Source: Periplaneta americana
Taxonomy: Eukaryota > Arthropoda > Insecta > Blattodea > Blattidae
Reading direction: 5' to 3'
NCBI RefSeq assembly: GCF_040183065.1
Contig: NW_027185502.1
Coordinates: 757,501 to 821,500, forward strand
DNA length: 64,000 nt
Shown here: piece by piece, positions 9,958 to 24,011 of the stretch
Position numbering within the stretch: the first letter of the stretch is position 1
Layout of the letters: every line of letters begins with the position of its first letter
Made by a program: the position numbers and the translations under genes
The notes under the pieces: generated by a model
Seen by the model: only the letters and a program-made list of their open reading frames with translations
What the model was told of the DNA's origin: nothing
The model's database searches: none

Positions 9958-12620
9958 TTATTCACAGAATTCTACCAGGGATTTCATTCGTTTTTTGCAT
10001 TTGGTTACGTGGTATCGGTCACATGGTTGCTCGCGCAGTTCACACACACAGTTGTTCCCAGGTTCGTGGAAGCACTTAGTCTTGCATATTTTGTGGTGGT
10101 ATCCATGCACCGCTATTGAGTTCACTAGGTGTCGGAGATCTTGATTTGCTTCGGTCCAGGATCTGTTTGTCATGGCTTCTGTTGTATAAAAATCCAACCA
10201 TATGTCCCTTCTCTTTTTCTCCCTTTCGTGTAGAAGTTTCTTTGAGTTGTCGGTAGATGGGAGCCTCAGAAATCGTGACTTCACTGCTTGCAGAGTCATT
10301 AAGTCTTTTAGGCTCAGCTTTTCCCAGATGAGGTCTATTCTGTAGGTTGCGATGGGAACTATTTTTGCGTTGAACAAGGCCATGGCGGTCTTGAGTGATA
10401 TTCTGGATATCGCCTGGATGTCAAACATGGCTTTTGTGGCTGCTGCTGCTCGGGATTTTATGTGTATTCTAAATGACCTGGCGGTGGTTTGCAGAGTTAG
10501 ACCCAGGTATTTGAAGCTGTTAACTGTCCTGAGAGGTTCTGATCCTATGTAGATTCTGTCCTCCTTAGCTTCTCGGCCTCTGTTGCGGAATGTCATCTGT
10601 ACCGTTTTCTCCATGTTAATTTCCATTTTGTTTTCCCATGCCCACTTCTCAAGTTGGTTGGTTGCTCTTTGCAGGGTGTGTGTGTGTGGAGTTCGATCCG
10701 ATGACCATGTCATCTGCGTATATGTAGATTTTGACTTCCTCCGTCTCTTGTTTAATCATCTGAACAACATCCTATGTGGCAATGTTAAAGAGTAGGGGGC
10801 TTAATGGGTCCCCCTGCAATACGCCGTTGGTTTGCCTTATTGTTTTCGATGTGGTTACGTCGTCTGTGATCTGGATGACGTTGGCTGTCAGCATATTATG
10901 GATCAGCACTGTGAGTTTATCTTTTCCTTTTATTTGTTCCAGCTTCGATATTAGAAGGCGGTTGTTTAATTCATCAAAGCCCTTCGTATAATCTGCGTGA
11001 AATTTTCTTCAGGGGTGTCTTAGTGCGTCCTCTATATCATCTAGCAGGTTCTTGATAGCATGTAGTGTGCTAGGGCCTTTTCGGAATCCGAATTGCTCTT
11101 CCGGTATCTTGTGTTCTACTTCCTTGGAGATGCGTTTTGTGATTATGCTTGTGAGTATTTTCAGTATGCTTTTCTCCAGGGCGATGCCTCTGTAGGAATT
11201 CGGGTCCATTTGGTCGCCTCTCCCTTTGAATAACATTTTTATTGTCGAGAGCCTCCATATATCTGGTATGTTGCCCTTTTTTAGGCATAGATTTAACATA
11301 TCTGTGATTGCTTGTGGTATTAGGTTTGAGTCTTTGATATGCTCGTTACATATCCGATCTGGGTCTGGAGTCTTTTTCTTTTTCAGAGACATTATTGTCT
11401 CGTGCACCTCTTCCATCGTGAAGGGGTTCGTTCCGCTAGGTGTATCCCCGCAGTGATCGGTTCATATGCTGAGGTGGTTTTTTCTATGTTGAGAATGCTG
11501 CTAAAGTGTTCTTCCCAGATTCTTATGTCCATTTTTCCGCTGCTCTGAGCTCTTCGCGGCCTCAATGCTATGTACGGGTCCTTTTTGGCTTCCTTCACCA
11601 TCTTAGTTTCTTCCTGTTCCATGTACTTGCGTTTGGCCTTCAGGAGGTCTTTGTATTCTTTCCTGTTTTGGCTGTAGTATCTGAGGTCTACTGGATCTTG
11701 CCGTATGCAGCGCCTGGAGGGGGTTCTTCTTTTTCCATAGCATTTTTTGTCGAACCATTTCTGTGCTCTTCTTTCGGGGTTGTATACCATAGCAGACTGA
11801 ATGGTTTTTTCCAGTCTGATGGCTGCCAATTCAATATCGTTTTCTTTTATGTGGTTTTCAAATTCTCTCCATTCACATGTCTTCTGGCTTAGTAGTTGGT
11901 TATTTAGCTGTCGTGAGGTTTTGGTAGCTGTGATTTTTACTCTGTTCTCCACTTTTGGGATGCGGAAGTTGGCCACGACTGGGCAGTGCTTCTTTAGGGG
12001 TGTTTCATCTGCTGTGTAACAAACTTTGTAGTTATTGAGCGAGATGTTGGGTCCTTTGAAGAAGATTAGGTCTATGGTGCTACATCCGGAGTTTGCGAAG
12101 TATGTTCGTTCGTCTGCTTTGTTGGCAAGGGTGAAACCTTCTTCCGTCATCATGTCTAGCAGTTCGTTTGCTCTGTGACGGGCGACGTCTAGTCTGCAGT
12201 TCAGGTCCCTGGCTATGATGATGTTTTGCCCTGGCGCAACGTGCCTTAAGGCGGTCATGATGGTTTCTATTATGTCTTCTATTGGGGTTAGTGGCTCTGT
12301 GTATATGGCTATTACGGAGAGGTTTTCGAAATTCATCACTAGTGTGTCTTGATCCTGGTGCGTGCTTAGTAATTTTCCCATTTGAGGTTTGAAGAAACAG
12401 GAGGTTCCTCGCTTTGGCCGTCCTCTTGGACCTTGCGTTGCAGGTATGTGTTGTGAGTAGAATCCGTTTATTTGTAATGTTTTAGTTGCCAGAGTTTCTA
12501 CGAGGACTATTATGTCATGTGTGTGCAGAAAGTTATTAGTGTTAGTGCTAGGGCGCTCTTTATCCCTTCTACATTCCACAGAAGTAGACTAAACTGGTAG
12601 TCTGGCTCCTGCTCCCTGTG
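9958..12620 (-). pseudogene. LINE-1 ORF2, endonuclease-reverse transcriptase (broken)
   Basis: Reads in pieces on the minus strand. Endonuclease block (12579-11392): LVETLATKT, ARDLNCRLD (the usual G before D is R), STIDLIFFKG, LKKHCPV. RT block 1 (11416-11009): NEHIKDSN, YRGIALEKS, QFGFRKGPST. The catalytic A-block region has lost about 9 bp (HADYTKGFDELN where LINE-2 has HAVFIDFSKAFDKLN). RT block 2 has NGVLQGDPLSPLLFN and IYIYADDMV. Lesions: a frameshift near 12510-12530, one near 11425-11440, an Arg-to-TGA at 11009-11011, a TAG at 10772-10774, and a slip in the (TG)n run at 10676-10689 just after YADD. The C-terminal 251 codons (10713-9958) keep the CKTKCFHEPGNNC Cys/His cluster and end at TAA 9958-9960. 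Confidence 0.85.
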
Positions 12621-13599
12621 GCCGAAAAAGCCAATAGCGTCTTATGACGACTCCCTCTGGCCACGCCTCCGGTGTGTTGACTTTTGTTACATCTGTCAGA
12701 GGGATCACCACTTTGTATGTCTTAAGTGTGCCTCTTGATTGGAGTTCTTCGCAGTCCATTACGTTGGTTACATGTAAATTTGTGAGATGTCTTTTAACTG
12801 CTTCCTCGGTTGTATTGTGGTGTAGTTTCCCTATGTATAACCAGGCTCTGCGTTCTGCGGCTTGCAGTTGTCCTGGTTGCGATTGTTGGTTATCATTCTC
12901 ATTTTCGGGTTTTCTTGTACCCACGGTTGTTGTGGCCTTCATTTTCGCGCTGTTTTCCTTGGGCGTTAAGGGTTTAGTGACTACAGTTGTCCATAGTTCT
13001 TTGTCTCTCTGTGGTTGCTCTTGAGGTGTTTGCATCTGAACGATTTTTTTTATCAGCCGTCAGTTTTGGGTTTGTTTTGTTTGTAACTTCTTCTCTTATC
13101 ACGTTTCAGATATTACTCGTGAAGCTATCCATAATGTTTTTTAGCATCTGTGTTACGTTTTTAGTGATTTGTGTTCCATTTCGGTGACTGAGTATGCTAT
13201 GTGGGTCTGTTCTATAGGTGTCGTCTGGTGGGGGAAGTCCTTTTCATCCCCAGTCTCCTGGCTGACGTGATTACGTTGCTGTCCGGTAGGCGTCGGTAGT
13301 GACTGGTTTCCGCTGGGAGCTTCCTGCGCAGGGGCCGGCAGATGTCGCTATTTGTCCCTTAGGTCGATTCTCGTCTCCCTCCGTATTTGTTGCTTTATCT
13401 ATTCCAACCTCATTGTGACGCCTCTTCTGAGCCTTAGTTCTATCATCTAGGGCGAATTGTAATTCATTAAAACTGTTTCTAATGTCACATCTTTGTGCAT
13501 GGCTTCCTTTGCTCATTTCTTCATGTATCCGCCTTCATCAGCGATAATCTCTAGGTGTATTAGTGCACTTTCGAGACGCGTGTTAGGCCCGTCCGCCAT
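12589..13599 (-). pseudogene. LINE-1 ORF1, gag-like protein (frameshifted)
   Basis: Starts MADGPNTRLESALIHLEII at 13599, parallel to MADEVEERVESALKIIENI in LINE-2. A TGA follows after about 27 codons and the frame is recovered from 13516. A second shift between about 13270 and 13035 leads into the C-terminal 148 codons (13035-12589), which carry AWLYIGKLHHNT, CEELQSRGTLKTYKV and WPEGVVIRRYWLF, the C-terminal domain shared with LINE-2. No CCHC knuckles are seen. Such ORF1 products normally bind the element RNA; that role is inferred from position. The ORF ends TAG at 12589-12591, overlapping ORF2. Confidence 0.75.
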
Positions 13600-13774
13600 C
13601 TTGCACATCCATATTTATTTTATATTTATTGCATTATTTATTTATTAATATATTAATTAATTTAATTATTTATTTCTTAATTTAATAATTTATTAATTTA
13701 TATACTTCTTAATTAATTCATTCATTAAATTATTTATTTATTTAGTTTTCATTTCTTTATTTATTTACTTATTC

Positions 13775-13820
<46 letters not shown>

Positions 13821-13849
13821 GTATTTATTTCTTTATTCATTTATTCATT

Positions 13850-14225
13850 TTTTTTCCTTTATTGTGCTAAAACAGCATGTTCCATTGCATACAAGCTTTG
13901 CAATACTCATGCTATGCTTATGTTACATATTTGATAGTTCGAAGTTGATATTTATATAGCAGTACACTATTGCAATATACAGAGTCGGACTGTGGGCACA
14001 AATAACACTCCAAGCGAATCCTATCTACTTAACCTCCATTGGTCACTTCGAAATTGTGTGAGGCTATTTATTATAGTGGGAGACTCTCCTCAATTGGAAC
14101 TATTATCTCACAATGCTCCAGATATTACAATATCACAATGCACAGGTTAATTAATAAGTACTTACACGCTTCAGTTAATATGTGTATCTATTTCAGTCAG
14201 GCACTTATACTGCGTCCATATCCAT
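13850..14225 (+). repeat. Dispersed module, copy 1, with unique tail
   Basis: First copy of a module that starts TTGTGCTAAAACAGCATGTT (13862), includes CCATTGCATACAAG and AGCAGTACACTATTGCAATA, and ends near ACAGAGTCGG (about 13987). It recurs near 16035, 18891, 19250 and 20060. After it comes about 230 bp of non-repetitive sequence without a recognisable gene. Confidence 0.8.
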
Positions 14226-16025
14226 ATTTATTTTATATTTATTGCCTTATTCATTTATTAATATATTAATTAATTAATTTCTTAATTTAATAATTTATTA
14301 ATTTATATACTTCTTAATTAATTAATTAATTAATTAATTAAATTATTTATTTACTTCTTTATGTATTTATTTATTTACTAATTAATTACTTAATTTATTT
14401 AATTATTTATTTATTTATTCATTTACGAATATATTTATTTCATTATTTATTTACATATATATATATTTCTTCAAGTATTTAATTACTTGATTAATTTTTT
14501 AACTATTTATTTACTGACTTATTTATTTCTTTCTTTATTAAGTTATTCATTTATTTATTTATGTGTGACTGAATGAATTGATTAATTAATTAATTTATTT
14601 ACATATTTGTTTATTTATTTATTTATTTATTCATTTTGTTATTTATTTATTTACTTACTTAATTATTTATTTACTTACTTATTTATTTATTTATTCACTT
14701 AATAATTTATTAAATAATTTATATACTAATTTATTTATCCATCTACTTATTAAGTTATTAATTAATTCATTCATTTATTTATTTAATTTATATATTTATT
14801 TAATATTTATTTATTTACTTCTTTATTTATATGTATTAATTTATTAATTCTTTAATTTAATTATTAATTACGTAATTAATTAATAAATTTATCAATTTAT
14901 GTATTTATTCATTTCTACTTTATTTATTTACTTCCTTATTTAATCATTTAATTCTTAATATATCAATTAATTAATTAATTTAATTATCTATGTATTAATT
15001 TATTAATGTATTTATTAGTTTATTACTTTATTAATTTCTTAATGAATTAATTAAATTACTTTTTATATATTTACATATATATATATTTAATTAATTATTT
15101 ATTTATATACTTATTTATTTATTTAGGTTCTTAATTAATTTATTTATTTACTTCATTATTTATTTACCAACTTATTTATTTATTATTTATTTATATACTA
15201 AATCACATATTTATGTGTTTATTTATATATTCATTTATTAAATTAATTCTTTATTTGTTTACTTCTTTTTTTATTTATTTACTTATTTATTTAAATATTT
15301 ATTTATTTATTAAATAATTAATCTTTATATAATTACTAAATTAATTATTTATTTACGTACTTATTTATTAATTTATTTAAGTGTTAATTATGAATTAATT
15401 TAATTATTTATTATTAATTAATTAATTTATTATTTCATTATTTACTCATTATTTGATTAATGAATTGATTAATTAGATTTATTTATTTATTTATTTATTA
15501 AACACTTCCTTATTTATTTATTTATTCACTTGTTAATTTATTAATTTATTTATTTACTAATTTATTTATGTATTTATTTATTTATTTCTTTATTTATATT
15601 TATGAATTCATTAATTAATTAATTTATCACTTTATTTATTAATTTATTCATTAATTTATTTATATATTTGCATATTAATAGATATATTTATTTAATTATT
15701 TATTTACTTATTGATTTATATACATTTATTCCTTTATTCTTAAATTCATTTATTAATTTCGTAATTAATTAATTAATTTCTTAACTAATTAAGCAATTTA
15801 TTTACTTCCTTATTTATTTATCTATTTATTTACTTCATAATGAATGAATTTATTTATTTATTTATTTAAAATTTATTACTTTATTAAGGTATTAATTAAT
15901 TAAATAATTAATTAATTTAATTATTTATTTATATATATGTACTTATTTATATATTTATATATGTTCATTTTGATTTATTTATTTACTCATATGTATTTAT
16001 TTATTTAATTATCTATTAATTTTTT

Positions 16026-16095
16026 TTTTATTTTATTGTGCTAAATCAGCATGTTCTATTGCATACCATAATTTGTAATATTACATGCTGTGATA
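16026..16095 (+). repeat. Dispersed module, copy 2 (partial)
   Basis: Contains TTGTGCTAAATCAGCATGTT and TTGCATACC, matching the first 60 bp of the module at 13862 and 18892, then reverts to array sequence. Confidence 0.75.
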
Positions 16096-16941
16096 TTTAT
16101 ATTTATTTATTTATTTATTATTATCAGTTTATTTATTAACTTTTATTAATTAATTTATTAATTAATTTATATATTTATGTTTTTTAAATTATTTATTTAC
16201 TTCCTTATTTATTTATATACTAACTTATTTATTTATTTATATACTAACTTATTTATTTATTTATCCATTTCCTAATTTGTATATTAATGTATTTATATTT
16301 ATATATAAAATTTTTTTATTAAATTAGTTCTTTATTTATTTATTTACTTTTTTATTTATTTACTTATTTATTTTCTTATGTTTTTATTTACTTAATTTAT
16401 TTATTTATTTACATATTTATATATATTTATTTAGTTTTTGATTTAAATATTTATTTATTTTATATTTATTTTTTTTATTTCTTAATTTAATAATTTATTA
16501 ATTTATATAATTATTAATTGATTTATTTATTTGATTTTTTAATTACTTATTATATTTATTTATTTATTGATTTACTTATTTAACTATGTATGTATTTATT
16601 TATTTAATAAATTGTTTACATTTTTATTTCTTTATTTATTCATATATATATATATTTATTTCTGTATTTTATTTATCTTTTATCTACATATTTACTTAAT
16701 TATATATTTAATAATTTATTCACTTATTAATTTATTAATTAATTTATTTACTCATTTATGTATTTATTTATCTATTTATTTAGTTATCAATTTATATATT
16801 ATTTGATTAATTAATTAATTATGTAATTATATATATTTATTTAATATTCATTTATTTATTTACTTATTTGTTTATATACATCTATATATTAATATTTACA
16901 TATTTTTTAATTTATTTATAATGTCTTAATTGATTAATTTC

Positions 16942-16996
<55 letters not shown>

Positions 16997-18464
16997 TTCA
17001 TGTATTTATTCATTTTTTCATTTATTTATTTACTTGATTATTTATTTCTTAATGTATTAAGAAATAATTAATTAATTAATTACTTAATTACCTAATTAAA
17101 TTATTTATTCCAATATTTATTTACTGATATATTTATTTATATATTTATTTTATTTACATATTTATTTTTCTATTATATATATATATTTATTCATTAGTTA
17201 TTTATTTATTTCTTTACTTATGTCTTTATTCATTTCTTAATTTAAACATTTATTAATTTATATAATTATTAATTTATTTATTTATTTATTTCATATTTTT
17301 TCTTTACTTATTACTTATTTATTTTTTTACTTACTCATTATGTATTTATTTATGTCTTTAATTATTTACTAATTTATTTATTTATTTATTTAGTTTCATA
17401 TTAATTAACTAATTAATTATTTTATTTGAGTATATATTTATTTATTTTTTACATATGGATTTCTTTATTTATATATATATTTACTCAGGTATTTTATTTA
17501 TTTATTTGTTTTCTACCTACTTATTTGCTTACTTATTAATTTCTTAATTTATTCACTTCTTAATTTCTTAATTTATTTACTAAATTATGTATTTATTTAT
17601 CTATTTATTAAGTTATCAATTTAGTTATTAATTTATTTATTAATTGATTGATTAATTAATTTATATAATTATATGTTTATATATATTTATTTAATATTTA
17701 TTTATTTAATTATTCATTTTTGTGTATATAAATATATTTATATTTACTTATTTATTTTTTAAATTTCTTTGTTTATTAGTTTATTTATTTACTTATGTAT
17801 TTATTTATTTATTTATGTATTTATACATCTTCTCATTTATTTATTCACTTGATTAATTATTTATTTACTTCTTAATGGATTAATTAATTTATTTATTAAT
17901 TTATTTATTTATCTATTTATTAACTTATTAATGTATTTATTGATTTATTACTTTATTAATTTATTACTTAATTAAATTATTTATTTATATATATATTGAT
18001 TTTGATATACTTATTTATTTTCATATATTTAATTATTTATTAATTTATAAATTTATATATGTATTTATTAACTTTTTATTAATAATTTTATTTATGTATT
18101 TAATTAACTTATTTACTTCCTTATTTATTTATTTAGTTATTCATTTATTTATTTAATAATTTATATATTTATGTATTTATTTGTATATTTATCTATTTAT
18201 TTATTTACTTATTTCCTTCTTTATTAATTAATTAATTTATGAGTGAATGAATTAATTAATTTAATTGTTATATATTTATTTATTTTATTATGTTTATTTA
18301 TTTATTTATTCATTTTTTATCTATTCACTTATTTATTTATTTATTAATGTATTCACTTATTCATTTATTAATTTATTTACTAATTTATTTATTTATTTAT
18401 TTATTTATTTATTTGTTTATTTCTTTATTTATCTATATATTTATTATGTTATTAATTTTTTTAT

Positions 18465-18496
<32 letters not shown>

Positions 18497-18783
18497 ATAT
18501 GTATATTTATATATTTGTTAATATTTACCTATTTATTTATGTATATTTATGGATTTATTTTTATATATTTATTCATTCCTTAATTTATTTACTAATTTCT
18601 TAATTAATTAATTAATTTTTTATTTATGTACTTATTCATTTTTTATTTATTTATTTACTATTTATTTATTTATTTACTTGTTACTATATTATTAATTGAT
18701 TTATTAATTGATTTATTTACTTATTTATCTATGTATTTATTAATGTTTAATGCATTTATTAATTTGTTACTTTATTAATTAAT

Positions 18784-18818
<35 letters not shown>

Positions 18819-18886
18819 CTTATTTATATAATCATGTACCCGTATATTTATTTATTTTCATTTCTTTATTTACTTATTTATTTTTC

Positions 18887-20335
18887 CCTTTATGTGCTAA
18901 AACAGCATGTTCCATTGCATACAAGATTTTCAATACTACATGCTATGTTTATGTTACATATTTTATAGTTCATAGTTGATACTCATATAGCAGTACATTA
19001 TTGCAATATACAGAGTCGGTTAAAATAGATATTACAATACAAAAATTAAAATAAATAAAAATTATCTTCTCTACACAATATATGATCATCTAGCCAATTA
19101 TAAGTTTTATGCATTACAAATCCACAATTAATTAATACATTACAAGTACACATTACAAATCCACAATTAAATTATCCATGTACTATATAGAATCAATCCG
19201 CTCGCCATTTACAAAGCTTATGCCTAAATGCATTATAAGAAAAGTTTTGTACCAGTGTTGCAATATTACATACTATGTTTATATTATTAATCGAATTTGA
19301 TATACGTAGAATAGTTCATAGTTATCTAGCAATACACTATTGTAATAGATAGAGTCAAATTTAAATTATACCTTACAAATCCAAAAATTAACATATGTTT
19401 TACAAATCCACAATTTAAATTGTACCTTACAAATTCACAATTTAAAATATTATACATTACAAATCCACAAATTTAAAATATGCATTACAAATCCACAATT
19501 TAATTTATACATTACAAATCAACTAATTTAAAAATATGTATTACAAATCCATAATTTAAATTGTACCTTAGAATTTCACAATTTAAATATTATACATTAC
19601 AAATCCACAATTGAAATTGTACCCTTCAATTCATAATTTAAAATATACATTACAAATCCAAAATTTAAAAATATGCATTACAAATTCACAATTTAAATTG
19701 TACCTTACAAATTCACAATTTAAAATATTATTCATTACAAATCCTAAATTTCAAAATATGCATTACAAATCCACAATTTAAATTGTACCTTACAAATTCA
19801 CAATTTAAAATATTATTCATTACAAATCCTAAATTTCAAAATATGCATTACAAATCCACAATTTAAATTGTACCTTACAAATTCACAATTTAAAATATTA
19901 TACATTACAAATCCACAATTTAAATTGCACCTTACAAATTCACAATTAAAATATTATACATTACAAATCACAAATTTAAATAAAATTTTCTACTCTGTAC
20001 AATGGATGATAAGCTAGCCAAATATAAGGCTTATGCTTACATACATTACAAGACAATGTTGTACATGTGTTTTAATATATTTATATGCTATTTTTACGTT
20101 ACATACATGTTCACAGTCATTTAACAATACACTATTGCAATAGACGGAGTCATATTTGAATTGTACATCACAGATCCACAATTTAAAATCTTATAATTGT
20201 ATGTTTGTTTGGATTCATGTTTACAATGTGTTGTACTTATTTGTATTCGTGTTTATAATGTGTTAAAGTCTATTGATTGTATGAATGTTTTGAATTGTTT
20301 GTAGTGTTTCAAAATGAGTTGATCTTGATTAATTG
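18887..20335 (+). repeat. Island of dispersed-module copies 3-5 inside the T-rich array
   Basis: Copy 3 begins at 18892 (TGTGCTAAAACAGCATGTTC). Partial copies 4 and 5 are at about 19205-19370 and 20020-20185; each ends with CAATACACTATTG(C/T)AATAGA and GAGTCA. The sequence TCTCTACACAATATATGAT...AGCCAATTATAAG (about 19066) recurs as TCTGTACAATGGATGAT...AGCCAAATATAAG (about 19992), a displacement of about 920 bp, so the island is itself a tandem duplication that spans the 85-bp repeats. 20186-20335 is unique T/G-rich sequence. Confidence 0.7.
19340..19985 (+). repeat. 28/85-bp tandem repeat with palindromic core
   Basis: Alternating subunits of about 28 bp built on CATTACAAATCCACAATTTA. Three subunits form an 85-bp unit; two such units at 19741 and 19826 are essentially identical. 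One subunit carries the palindrome ACAATTTAAATTGT, another the half-site ACAATTTAAAATAT. There is no coding potential. Confidence 0.85.
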
Positions 20336-22571
20336 ATTTATTTACTTATTTATCTATTTATTCATGTATTAATGCATTTTTTAATTTATTACTTAATGAA
20401 TTAATTAAAATATTTATTTATTTACTTATATATTTACTTATTTATATATTCATTTATATATATACTCATTTATTTATTTACTTAATTATTTATTTTATTA
20501 TTTGTTTATATATTTAATAATTTATTAACTTTTCTTAATTTACTTATTTATTTACTATGTTTTTTAATTAATTTATTTACTTCCTTATTTATTTATTTAC
20601 TAACTTATTTATTTTTATTTACTAATTTATATATTTTTATATATATTTATATATTTATTTATTTATTAACTGATTTCTTGTTCTATTTACTAATTCTTTA
20701 TTTACTGATTTATTTACTTATTTATTTATTTATAGCAATAAATTAATTTATTTATTTATTTTATATTTATTTAATGCTTTACTTATGTATTCATTAATAT
20801 ATTTATGAATTTATTTATTTATTTTTTAATTCAATAATTTATTAATTTATATAAATATTAATTAATTAATTAATTTTTTTGATTTCTTTATTTACTTATT
20901 ACTTATTTATTTATTTACATACTTATTTATGTATTTATTTACTTCTTTATTTATTTACAAATTAATTAATTTATTTAGTTATATATTAGTTACATAATTA
21001 TTTTATTATGTGTTTAAGTATTTATTAATATATATAATAATTTATTTACACATTTGTTTCTTTATTTATTCAAATATACCTATTTACTTATGAATTTTAT
21101 TTCTTTTTTATCTACTTTTTTACTTATTTGATTACTTAATTATTTTGTATAATTATATATTTATTTATTTTATATTTATTTATTTACTTATATATATTTG
21201 TTTATACGTTTTAATTTTATTTACAAATGTCTTAATTTATTTATTTGTTATTTATTTATTTATTTATGTATTTATTCACTGTTATCATTTATTTATTCAC
21301 TTGATTATTTATGTATTTACTTCTTAATGTATTAATTAATTTATTTATTAATTAATTTATATTCTTATCTATTCATTTATTTATTAATGTATTTATTAAT
21401 TTATTATTTTATTAATTTATTGCTTAATTAATGAATTTATTTACTTATTCATTTATATTTATTTATTTTCATATATTTATTATTTATTTACACATTTATA
21501 TATCTATTTATCAATTTTTATTACATTATTAATCAATTTATTTATTTATATTTTTAAATAATTTAATTACTTCCTTATTTATTTAGTTATTTATTTACTA
21601 ATTTACATATATATGTATTTATTTACATATTTATTCATTAAATTATTTTTTATTTCTTTACAATTTATTTACTTATTTATGTATTTCATTTATTTATTTA
21701 TTTTTGTCTATTTATTTACTCATTTGTTTCCTTATTTTTTCCTTATTTATTAATTAATTTATTTATTTATTAATCAATTGATTAGTTTATTTATTGATAT
21801 ATTTATTTATTTCTTTATTTATTTATTTGTTTATTTATTTTTATTTATTAACTTTTTCATTATTCACTTACTTATTTATTAGTTAATTTATTCATTTCTT
21901 CATTTATTTATTTACTAATATATTTACCTATTTATTTATTTATAAATTTATCCATGTATTTATTAAGTTGTTAATTAATTTATTAATTAAATTATTAATT
22001 TATTTATTTATTTGTTTATATATTTATTTTTATATACTTATTTAATATTTATTTATTTATTTAATTATATATTTATTTATTTTCTTATTTATTTCCTTAT
22101 TTATTTATTTTACTTACATATTGATTTTTAATTTATTCATTTATTAAGTTATTAATTAAGTTATTTACAAATTTTGTATTTATTTATTTATCTATTTATT
22201 AAGTTATCAATATATTAACTAAATTATTAGTTAATTAATTTATATAATTATATATATATATATATTTATATTTACTTATTTATTTTTTAAATTTCTTTAT
22301 TAATGTCTTTATTTATTTATTTGTGCATTTATTCATTTATTTATTTACTTGATTATTTATATACTTCTCAATATATTAATTAAAAAATTTATTAATTTAT
22401 TTACTTAACTATTTAATAGTTTATTATTGTATTTATTAATTTATTATTTTATTAATTGATTACTTAATTAAATTGTTTATTTATTTATATATATCTTTAT
22501 TTATTTTGATGTATTTATTTATTTTCATATATTTCCTTATTTATTTATTTATGTATTTATTAATATTTAAT

Positions 22572-22606
<35 letters not shown>

Positions 22607-23864
22607 TATTTTAATTAACTTATTTACTACCTTATTTATTTATTTAATTATTTATTTATTGATTTACTACTTTATATATTTATGAATTTATATATTTATT
22701 TATTTATTAAATTATTTCTTTATTTATTTACTTATTTTCATATTAATTTACTTATTTATTTATTTATTTTTTATCTCTTTATCTTTTTACTTTATTATAT
22801 CCTTATTAATTTATGAATTAATTGATTTATGAATTAATTAATTAATTAATTTTTTATGTATTTATTTATTTATTTAGATATTTGTTTCTTTATCTATTTA
22901 TTTATTTACTTATTTATTTACTTATTTAGTTATTAATGTATTCACTTATTCATTTATTAATTTATTTATTTACTAATTTATGTATTTATAAATTTATCTA
23001 TCTATTTATTAATTTATTAATTAATTTATTAATTTATTAATTTATTTATTGATTCATATATTTATATTTATATATTTTTTTTTATTTATTTCCTTATTTA
23101 TTTATGTATATTTAATGATTGATTTCTTCATTTATTCCTTAATTAATTAATTTATTTCTTAATTTATTTTTTATTTATATACTTATTAATTTCTTATTTA
23201 TTTATTTTCTTTCTTATTTATTTATTTACTTCTTAATGTATTAATTAATTAATTTATTTATTTATTAATAGATTTATTTACTTATTTATCTATTTATTAA
23301 TGTATTAATGCATTTATTAATTTTTTACTCTATTAATTAATTAAATTATTTATCTATTTTTTCACTTATTTATATATTTATTTATATACATATGTATTTA
23401 TTTATATACTTTCATTTATTTATTTACTTATTTATTTATTTATTTACTTATTTATTTATTTACATATTTATTCATTTATTAACGTTTTGTTAATTAATTT
23501 ATTAATTATGTTTTTAGTTATTTTTATTTTATAATTTATTTATTTACATCCTTATTTATTTACTTACTAACTTATTTATTTATCTATTTACTAATATATA
23601 TATTTATTAATATTTATAAGAATTTATTAAATTATTTCTTTATTTATTTACTTATGTTTTTATTTAATTATTTACTTATTTATTTACATATTGATTTACC
23701 GATATATTTATATATTTTATTAATTAATTACTTATTTAATTAATTTTTTGTTTATTTATTTACTTACGGAATTATTTATTTACTTACGGAATTATTTATT
23801 TACTTATTGAATAATTTATTAATTTATTTATGTATTGATTTATGAATTAATTAATATATTTCTT

Positions 23865-23899
<35 letters not shown>

Positions 23900-23977
23900 A
23901 TTTATTTATTTGTTTATTAATTAATTAATTAATTATTTAATTTGCTTATTTATTTATTTATTTACTGATATTATTGG

Positions 23978-24011
<34 letters not shown>

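Larger units (their letters stand above)
9836..13606 (-). mobile_element. LINE-1: nearly full-length APE-type non-LTR retrotransposon
   Basis: Minus-strand element with ORF1 (13599 to 12589) and ORF2 (about 12620 to 9958), inserted within the T-rich array. The 5' end lies just before AAGATGGCGGACG (ATG at 13599-13597), the same start block as LINE-2. The 3' UTR is about 120 bp and ends in an A/T-rich stretch that merges with the array, so no target duplication can be read. Domain order is gag-like ORF1, AP-type endonuclease, reverse transcriptase and a Cys/His-rich C-terminus. Several frameshifts and nonsense mutations make it inactive. Confidence 0.85.
13607..18886. repeat. T-rich TTTA-type array, segment 2
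   Basis: Imperfect TTTA, ATTAATT and (TA)n motifs with very few G or C on the plus strand. It is not purely simple: about 110 bp starting at 13608 (CATATTTATTTTATATTT) recurs at 14226, separated by a 13850-14220 island. A (TA)n run occupies 13781-13818. Long open frames rich in Y, L, I and F (for example 18265-18603) are composition artefacts. Confidence 0.9.

Noticed and set aside
10352-13187. Plus-strand open frames of 66-128 codons
   Set aside because: Antisense shadows of LINE-1.
16567-22685. Y/L/I/F-rich open frames that look like multi-pass membrane proteins
   Set aside because: They are translations of TTTA-type array; hydrophobicity follows from T-rich codons.
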